Source: Asterochloris sp. CNOR1 (lineage: Eukaryota; Chlorophyta; Trebouxiophyceae; Trebouxiales; Trebouxiaceae). From it: a stretch of DNA of 64,000 nucleotides. The notes under the pieces were generated by a model. It ran no database searches. It saw nothing but the letters and a program-made list of their open reading frames with translations, and was not told the DNA's origin. The stretch covers positions 1,674,001 through 1,738,000 of the forward strand of contig OZ017749.1 of NCBI GenBank assembly GCA_963969365.1, written 5' to 3'. This document shows positions 57,801 through 64,000 of the stretch, in pieces (position 1 is the stretch's first letter; each line of letters opens with the position of its first letter). The position numbers and the translations under genes are program-made.

Positions 57801-60800
57801 GCCAGTCAGGCTGCGGCAAAGCAAGTCTGGTCCAAGATGCTGCAGGGCCTGCTGCCACAGGCACTTACTCAGCATGCACTCACCGCAAATACAGCCAGCT
57901 GCAGGCCCTGCTGTGGTGTGCAGGCGCTGAATGCAGCACAGTCAATGCCTTCAGCAGCATAGTGTCCAGACAATGCAGCTCGCTGGACTTTTCAGCTGTT
58001 GCATGCGGCAGGCACGGCTCCCAGGCGGTGCAGCCCGGCTGCGCCTGCAAGGGAGCCGCACTAGCCCTGCCCAGGACAGCACGAAGCTGACTCACTCTCC
58101 CAGACCAGAGGCGCAGGGCCCTTTAGCAGCTGAGTGTGTTGCTTGCTGTCATGTGTGTAGTCCCAGACCTGCAAAACAGCCGAGGCTCAGAGAGGGTGAG
58201 TAGTCCTGGTGAACATAGAGCGTGCAGGGGAGACCTGCTTGGTCAGTAGGCAGCTGGTGACAGGCTGTTGCAGGATGCCCCAGGACGTGCTTCCAAAGGG
58301 TGGACTAACAGGAAGATGCTAAAAGTACCGCAGGCCACCTCGGCAAAGACATGCCGTGACAGCATGAAGCAGAGCACTGGGCAGAGTGCTGCAAAGGCTG
58401 AGCACATGCACCGCATGGTCTGCAGAGGCTCACTCCAGCGCCGAACAATGAGTTGATCTCTGCCAATTGATGAAAGGTATCCTTCTGGTCAGTCTTATAG
58501 CCGCTTGTCACCCGGTCACTGTCAGGCATGCTGGGAGCATGCCTGACAGTGATGTCATTGAGTTTGTCCAGACCTGCGGCCGCCAGCTGCATCAGTAGCA
58601 AGTGCGTGTCAGTCTTGCAAATGAGCGCTGAGAGGCTGCCAACCCTGCAACAGATGCTGCCACCCGCAGCCATCCAGGCAAGTCTCCTTTGCTGGCGCTG
58701 CTCCCCCGCCATGTCAGATCCTTGTTGCTCCAGCGGCTGCTGCCATCAAGGCAGGGCTACCAAGCCCTGGCATGGCAGGATCAATCACCTGCTACTATCA
58801 AGGCAAGACCCACAGCTAAGCATAACAAATGCAGGGAGTCTGCAGCAAGATGGTGCAAGACACAAGCTGAAAGTATGTGGTGTTATCATTTGCATGCTAC
58901 CTTTGACCTTGAGGCAGAGCAAGACAGAGTGGCATGAATTGGCAGCTTGAGACCAGGTGTGCTCTCAGGATCACAACAGATATGCAGCATACCGCAGATG
59001 AAAGGCTCCGCAAAGCTTGTACACTGTGCCCTGCACTGGCATTGCACTCACCGCGGGCAGGCCTGCCAGGACCGCCTGCCAGACAAACCCGGTCTGCTTG
59101 CCCGGCTCGAAGTGCTCGTCTGCTGGCAGCCAGGGTCCCACGTAGTTGCCAGTCAGGTCAGGGCTGCGAGCGTCAGGCTGCACCTCCACTGATATAAGCC
59201 GCCCCTCCTCGTCTGCAGCAGCCTCCAAGAGCCTTCTATAGGTAGTTGCAGCACAGCCAAGACCACAGCAGGAAGACAAAACCCTAAAAGGACAGGCTTC
59301 CAACAACCTGGGTACCCTGTAGGGAGCTGCAGCATCATAGTCACCTGAGCAGGGTATCAAACTAGCGTCCCACAAGATGTTTGAGCACAAAACAGGTTGC
59401 ACACTCATGCCAGGGATATCTGTGCCATCAACTTGCCGTGACACTGTCAGCTCTTGTGCAGCTCTGATCACTCTACCAAAATGCTGACATGCTGGTGACA
59501 CAGCAGGTCTGTCGAGACCTGCGCAGGGCTGGCACCACCAGACAGCACATAATGCCTGCACAGCAAAACCCAGCCCCAGAAAACTGAGCATACAACAGGT
59601 TGCCCACCTGCATGCTGCCTCTTGGCACCCCCAGTGCGCAGTCTGCGAGGGTAGGGCCACTCCTGGCTGCCCCCCAGCGTGGGGCGCGCCTTGGCAGGGT
59701 CCCGGCGGTCCGCATCTGTGTAGGATAAGCTGAGGTCATCGTACACATCAAACTGCATGGACAACCTCAGGCTTCGCATTGAGCAAGTGCTTGTCGCGCG
59801 CAAGGTGATGGGCGGGCTCAAGAGCCATCCCGCTCAGCTGTCACCTGTGACCTGTGGTCTCACTCAGGAACAGCCGACCCTCTGACCAGGGCAAAGCACC
59901 TGGGCTACACACACCACTCTGAACACTGCAGGTGCAGCGTCCATGACGCAAGGCAGGCACATGGGCAACCTGGGCGCTGATGCGCAGCTGGGGAGGTCAC
60001 AGGGGCCATGCATGTCACACCAATCCTGGGTGAGGGGAGGTGTGCAGGACCCAGATCCGCGAGGATCGCACACAAGGGTCTGGCAGTGCACATGACACGT
60101 GACAGAAGGCAGCCACAGGCGTGGTCATGCCACTCCCAGCAGCAACTGAGTGGCAGTGTGCATGGCAGGCAACATCTTGTCCCATGTTAGGAGCAGCATG
60201 CAGCATCTGACACAGGTGTCCTCATGTCCCTCGGCAGGGCACCATGAATTCAGCGCTCAGGGCGCAGGGCAGGCATGGTGGTCCCAGGCTGTCCAGGGGG
60301 AAAAACAGTGCTGTACGCTAGCTGCAGAAGGCAGCGATGATCCCAGTGGGGCTGCACGGCCAGCAGTCTGGTGTGCTGCAGGCAGCAGGCGTCCAGACGG
60401 CGCAGCAGTAAAGCTGCCAACATGGTCAACATACTTTGCCAGACCTGATGGCTGACCTGATACACTCTGTCCCACAGTTTGGGCTCAAAGGTGGGCCCCT
60501 TGTCTGTGCCTTGCAATGTGGCAAGCTCCTGCTGCCTTAGCTGGGCCAGCACGCTGCCTGATGGCACCTGAGAGGGCAGCAGTGCCTGCATGGGGCATGT
60601 CAGGCTGAGTGCACCAACAGCAGCCACTGCCTGAGGCAGCCGCTGATGCACTTGCGGTGCAGGCCGGCAAAGGCAACACGCAGCGCCGCAGCTCAGCAGC
60701 TGTGAGCTGCAGCCAATCCAGGTGACCTAAGGGCCTCGTGCAGCTCAGGCTGCAGGGTCTCTGATGCAGCAAATCAGTCAAAACCTCCTGCAGCTTCAGA

Positions 60801-62089
60801 TGCAGAGGATCACCTGGTTCAAGAAGAAGGGACGCTGGCCATGCATGATGTGCAGGTATGAGTTGATGGCTGTCTCATATGTGTACTTCAGGCCACCATT
60901 GGCCTGCTTGCCAGCCTGGGGCAGTCTGCAGTCATAGATCTGCAGCCATCAGGGTTGGTGGTTCAGCAAGGGTTCTGGCTGTGCCGTCATCCTGCCTTAG
61001 GCCTGCTTGTATGCCTGTGGCAGCCTGCTCTTGCGCATGTGCTGCAAAGGCAGTGACGACAGGTCAGTGTCGAGTGCAGCTTGCGGCTGCAGCCTATGCA
61101 TGACCACGGCCTCATGCACAGCAAACACCCCTGGGCAATGGGGCCGACAGGACTCTGTTGCAGCCTGCGTTGTGTGTATAGGGTCGTGCGAGCGGACACC
61201 AGGACTCCCGTTGCATTGCTATGGGTACCCTCAGGCAGCATGTCTGGCCAGATGCAGGCCTGCCAGCTGTTTCTGCTTCATCCTCCCATGCTGACAGGCT
61301 GACCACTGCAGCAGATTGCTCTCAGGCAGTAGATGTGTGCCCCCGACCTGAAGGCCACTCAGCCGTATCTGCTCCACATCTCCCTGCTCCTGCAAACTTA
61401 TGACTGCGGCATATGGCTCCCCAAAGCTCTCGGGCAACTGGACGTCTGCCATCATGCGGGGGTGCCAAGTGTGCTCCTGCTGCTGCTTGACTGCAGCGAT
61501 GATGTCCAGGAGCTTGTCCTTTAGGGCCCTTCCAATGCTACTGAAGGGACTGTGCCTAGCGTCTGTCTCCACAAGCTGCAGCTGCATGGGGCTGGTCCTG
61601 TTGCCTGTAGAGGGTCGGGTGCTACAGCTCAGAGGACACTTCTGCCGCTTGTGGACTACAGAGGGGGCCAGGTGCACGACGGGCTTGATCAGCAACTCTG
61701 GCAGTGCAGAGCTTGCTCAAAGCTGTTGAGTTTGCAACCATTTCATGATGGCTGAATGTGGAGCCAGGCTGGAGGGTCCTGAGCATGCTAGCCTGAATGC
61801 CAAGCCAAGCGCTTCAGGTGGGCCCACCTTCCAGGTCGACCAGGTGCAGATGCAGCACAATGTCCTTCCAGTTTGATTTGTCGTAGGTAGTGAGGACAAG
61901 GGCAGCGCGCAGGATGCCTGGTCCTTGTGAGGCCTGCAGCTCCCGAAGTTGAGCTACGCGTGATGTGCCTGCTGTGTCCTGGAGCATTTTCGCTAGGCAG
62001 CGCGCATGGCTCTTCCCAGCTCTTTGCGGTCTTCCGCATGACGCTCTGCAGGGCCAATGCTCTGCACCTGAGGGAGAGGACAAGTACAT
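51880..62089 (-). CDS. LOX: Plant-type lipoxygenase with PLAT domain, probably plastid
   Basis: Non-haem iron dioxygenase adding O2 to polyunsaturated fatty acids, the entry to oxylipins. A basic leader from Met 62089 (alternative Met 61987) precedes the PLAT domain ([19 protein letters not shown] near 61880; [19 protein letters not shown] near 61400; [19 protein letters not shown] near 60850). Catalytic blocks follow: LWDRVYQ joined to [19 protein letters not shown] (near 59650); [17 protein letters not shown] (near 57350); [12 protein letters not shown] (near 56690); [31 protein letters not shown] (near 56200); WHQLISHW with two iron His; [33 protein letters not shown] (near 54050); [19 protein letters not shown]; and the C terminus GVPNSISI, whose last Ile is an iron ligand. 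All five ligands are present. Ala in INAQARGTL sits at the Coffa position, predicting S products. Some junctions are unresolved. Confidence 0.93.
52287..52820 (-). repeat. Three copies of a lipoxygenase exon end with its donor
   Basis: The true junction (52781-52815; minus strand ATGGCCCAGCGCAATGAAGA, then CAG|GTGCAG, reading MAQRNEDR) recurs at 52493-52525 (CAGCGCAACGAGAGCAGGTA, reading QRNESR) and, more decayed, at 52287-52330 (CACAATGAGGAGAGATGCAG). Distances into the intron are about 300 and 490 bases. A looser pair (ACTACCCAGCAC, then a CGGC-GCAG stretch) occurs at 54468 and 54627 in another intron of the same gene. Confidence 0.7.
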
Positions 62090-62495
62090 GGCAAGAAGCC
62101 ATGGTACCCCCAGACTTGAAAAGGCAGGAAACACAGCAGTTTTGCATCATCTACCGTCTAGAGGAAAGGAGGCGCAGCTCCCTGCACCCGCTGGCCCAAC
62201 TCAGCCATGCCAGGCGCAAGTCAGGCAGAACATCTCCACAACCAGACGGGTGTCGCACTGAATGCATGGCGGCTTTGTTCAGCGGATTCGCAAAGAACTT
62301 CAAAACAATGTGGTTCAGATTCAGGAATTGACACACGTTTAGGTCTGTTGTCAAAACAGATTCAGCTTTCTGCGTGAGCACCTGTGGCTAGGCTGCGACC
62401 TCCCGATTGTTGCTCACCTGCCAGCCTTGGAAACATGCCCAAATGCGATCATTGAGGACCAGATGTTGTCTCCTTGTGCAGCACCGTCTGCCTTC
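62090..62495. promoter_or_regulatory. Upstream region of lipoxygenase
   Basis: 406 bases between the predicted lipoxygenase start and the tentative stop of the gene to the right. A short minus-strand frame (MLTQKAESVLTTDLNVCQF) crosses it without splice support. No promoter element recognised. Confidence 0.35.
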
Positions 62496-64000
62496 TCAAG
62501 CAAATCCAAGACAGACAGCGCCCCCAGTGCTCAACTGGGCCAGCCATTCCTGGGACTTGGTTCTGAAAGCAGTCTTGTTGCTGGCTTGCGCCACAGGCCG
62601 CAACTCATGCATGATCTGCGGTCACCTGTCAATCATATGGTCTTGCAGGAGGGAGCCTCTGGTCTGCTTAGATTGCAAAGCTGGACAGCAGGTGGCAGAC
62701 ATCTGAGGGTCAAGGTGCTGCCAAACACCAAGATGCCCTGGTCAAAGGCCATGACGGTGCGCCATTGCCCACTGTAATGTGTTCAAAACGCATCTGCAAT
62801 GGTTTCACAACATAATTAGGGAACAATTGGTGCGCAAGTCAAGGTCTCAGAAGCTTAACACACAGCATGTCAGCACTGCTGGCAGGTGACCAGCGGTTAG
62901 CCAATCAGCAGCCTGAACCACAACCTCAATACCGTCGGCAGCATCGGGCAGTGGCAGGTCGGTAACTCTGTAGCAGCATGCCACTGCATTGCTCATCCAA
63001 GTCCACGGCTGACGGGCCTGGCTGCAGGCTGGCAGGACACTCAGAAGTGACCGTTGTGGCTGGCCTGCCACGCTAGGGTGGTGCTGACTTGCACAGGGTG
63101 GAGTTCTCCTGCCTGGTCAGAGTGCAAGGCGTTGCCTGCATCCTGCTGCATGGCTCCATACCTTGCAGGTGCTCCAAATGGTGTCCCAGCAAGTCAGTGC
63201 AGCAGCCACTGCTGATGGCTGCCCCAGACCCTGCTGCGCCACTACCAGCTCACCTGCACCTGCCAATATTGCATGCAAGAACCACCTGGGTGTTGACTCT
63301 CCTGTATCTCACTCGGAGACAGACAAAGTGAGGGTACACCTGAGCCAGCAGCCAGTTCTGGCGTCATGCAAACCACATCAAGCAGCATGTCGGCCTCTGC
63401 TTGCTGGACTCATGTTCTCGACCAAAACATCTGCAGGCTGCCGCTACTTTGGTGAGGTAACTCTTTGATGACTCACCAAGGTAGGCCAGCAGAGGGACTG
63501 CAGTGCCAGCAGAGCTGCCTGAGACGCTACAGGCCACTTCCATGCAGCAGACAGTCAGGTGTGCAAAATTGCTGTCTGGAAGTCTGGAAGACGCGGTGGG
63601 ATCGCATAGCGGCACTGAGTCCAGCCAGCTGCCAGCAGCTGAGGTGCCTGCGCCTGCAGCCTGCATGTGGCAGTCAGGGAATCACCCTGCACTTAGCCTG
63701 CACTTTTGCAAGAAAAGAGCTGAGCAGCACAGAACGTTGGCGGCAGCTGTATTCAACCAGACAAGCTATTGGATGAGGCACCCACCAAGGCAACATGCTG
63801 GCCCTGCCAGTGCTGACACTGCTGGAGGCAGCAGGCGCCAGCCTTGCTGCTGGTATAAAACTGAGCAGGGCAGTAGGATGGCTCACCTGTGGCAGCCTTC
63901 AGGCATGCAGGTGCTGCTGAGTGGTCTGTGGCACCCTCCTCTGCAAGGCCCTCAAAAGGCAACGCAAGCCTCTGCCAAGCAGCTCTGCCGGCTGCATGAT
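62496..64000 (-). CDS. Unrecognised gene, 3' part, runs off the right edge
   Basis: No family recognised. An exon from the edge to 63887 reads LALPFEGLAEEGATDHSAAP, then ACLKAATG, with a gtgagc donor. The next (about 63475-63650) reads GTSAAGSWLDSVPLCDPTAS, then HLTVCCMEVACSVSGSSAGT and LLAYLG, again before gtgagt, and the phases agree. Further left come VTDLPLPDAADGIEVVVQAA (near 62940, donor gtcacc) and WRTVMAFDQGILVFGSTLTL (near 62740). A tentative last exon reads MHELRPVAQASNKTAFRTKS and LAQLSTGGAVCLGFA, with a stop at 62496. The product has moderately hydrophobic blocks but no clear membrane span. The last two exons are less certain than the first two. Confidence 0.5.

Noticed and set aside
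57161-58090. 309-residue plus-strand frame within lipoxygenase
   Set aside because: It is the longest open frame in the window but is antisense to lipoxygenase exons ([17 protein letters not shown] and others) and has no recognisable domain.
62427-62777. Plus-strand frame METCPNAIIEDQMLSPCA as a small gene
   Set aside because: It has an ATG and fair composition but no splice context or homology, and minus-strand exons with acceptors and a stop fit the same stretch better. Not fully excluded.
1-64000. tRNA, rRNA, transposase or reverse transcriptase genes
   Set aside because: No conserved domains of mobile elements were seen in any frame. tRNA genes were looked for only by eye, so a small one could be missed; tRNAscan-SE would decide.

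Overview
The window is nuclear DNA from a green alga, most likely a trebouxiophyte of the Coccomyxa/Trebouxia type; the lineage is an inference. Genes are split into many short exons with gtgagt-like donors and ctgcag acceptors. The proteins are plant-like: cpSRP43, plastid uroporphyrinogen decarboxylase, PLAT-lipoxygenase, plant-type acyl-CoA oxidase and plant-type glutamate decarboxylase. The chlorophyte poly(A) signal TGTAA lies after two stop codons. I saw no bacterial, organellar, viral or transposon genes, and no tRNA or rRNA gene.

Layout, left to right. 1-407 (-) is the 5' end of cpSRP43. It diverges from an 18-exon acyl-CoA oxidase (1062-9205, +) whose splicing closes exactly to 658 residues. 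9.2-11.3 kb is poorly explained, with a possible minus-strand gene. 11359-14020 (+) is a SHIPPO/STPGR-repeat protein, convergent with Ku70 (14258-23250, -). Ku70 shares a 118-bp divergent gap with an unnamed plastid-targeted membrane protein (23369-27032, +), which converges on a plastid LysM-repeat protein with a C-terminal membrane anchor (27213-29904, -). After a 1.6-kb stretch with a doubtful gene comes uroporphyrinogen decarboxylase (31520-35354, +; nine exons, 400 residues).

From 35.5 kb to the right edge everything is on the minus strand and tightly packed: an unrecognised coiled-coil gene or gene pair, glutamate decarboxylase, a small unnamed putative organellar protein, a TLC-domain membrane protein, a large PLAT-lipoxygenase, and the 3' part of an unrecognised gene. 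Intergenic gaps there fall to 90 bp.

Functionally, lipoxygenase and peroxisomal acyl-CoA oxidase could serve oxylipin and fatty-acid breakdown, and cpSRP43 and UROD serve light-harvesting protein insertion and tetrapyrrole synthesis. Neighbouring genes do not form one pathway.

The most unusual signal is a structural habit. In six genes (acyl-CoA oxidase, STPGR, Ku70, LysM, lipoxygenase, GAD) a stretch covering an exon end and its splice site recurs one or two more times, decayed, inside the adjacent intron. This suggests that short tandem duplications across splice junctions have enlarged introns here.
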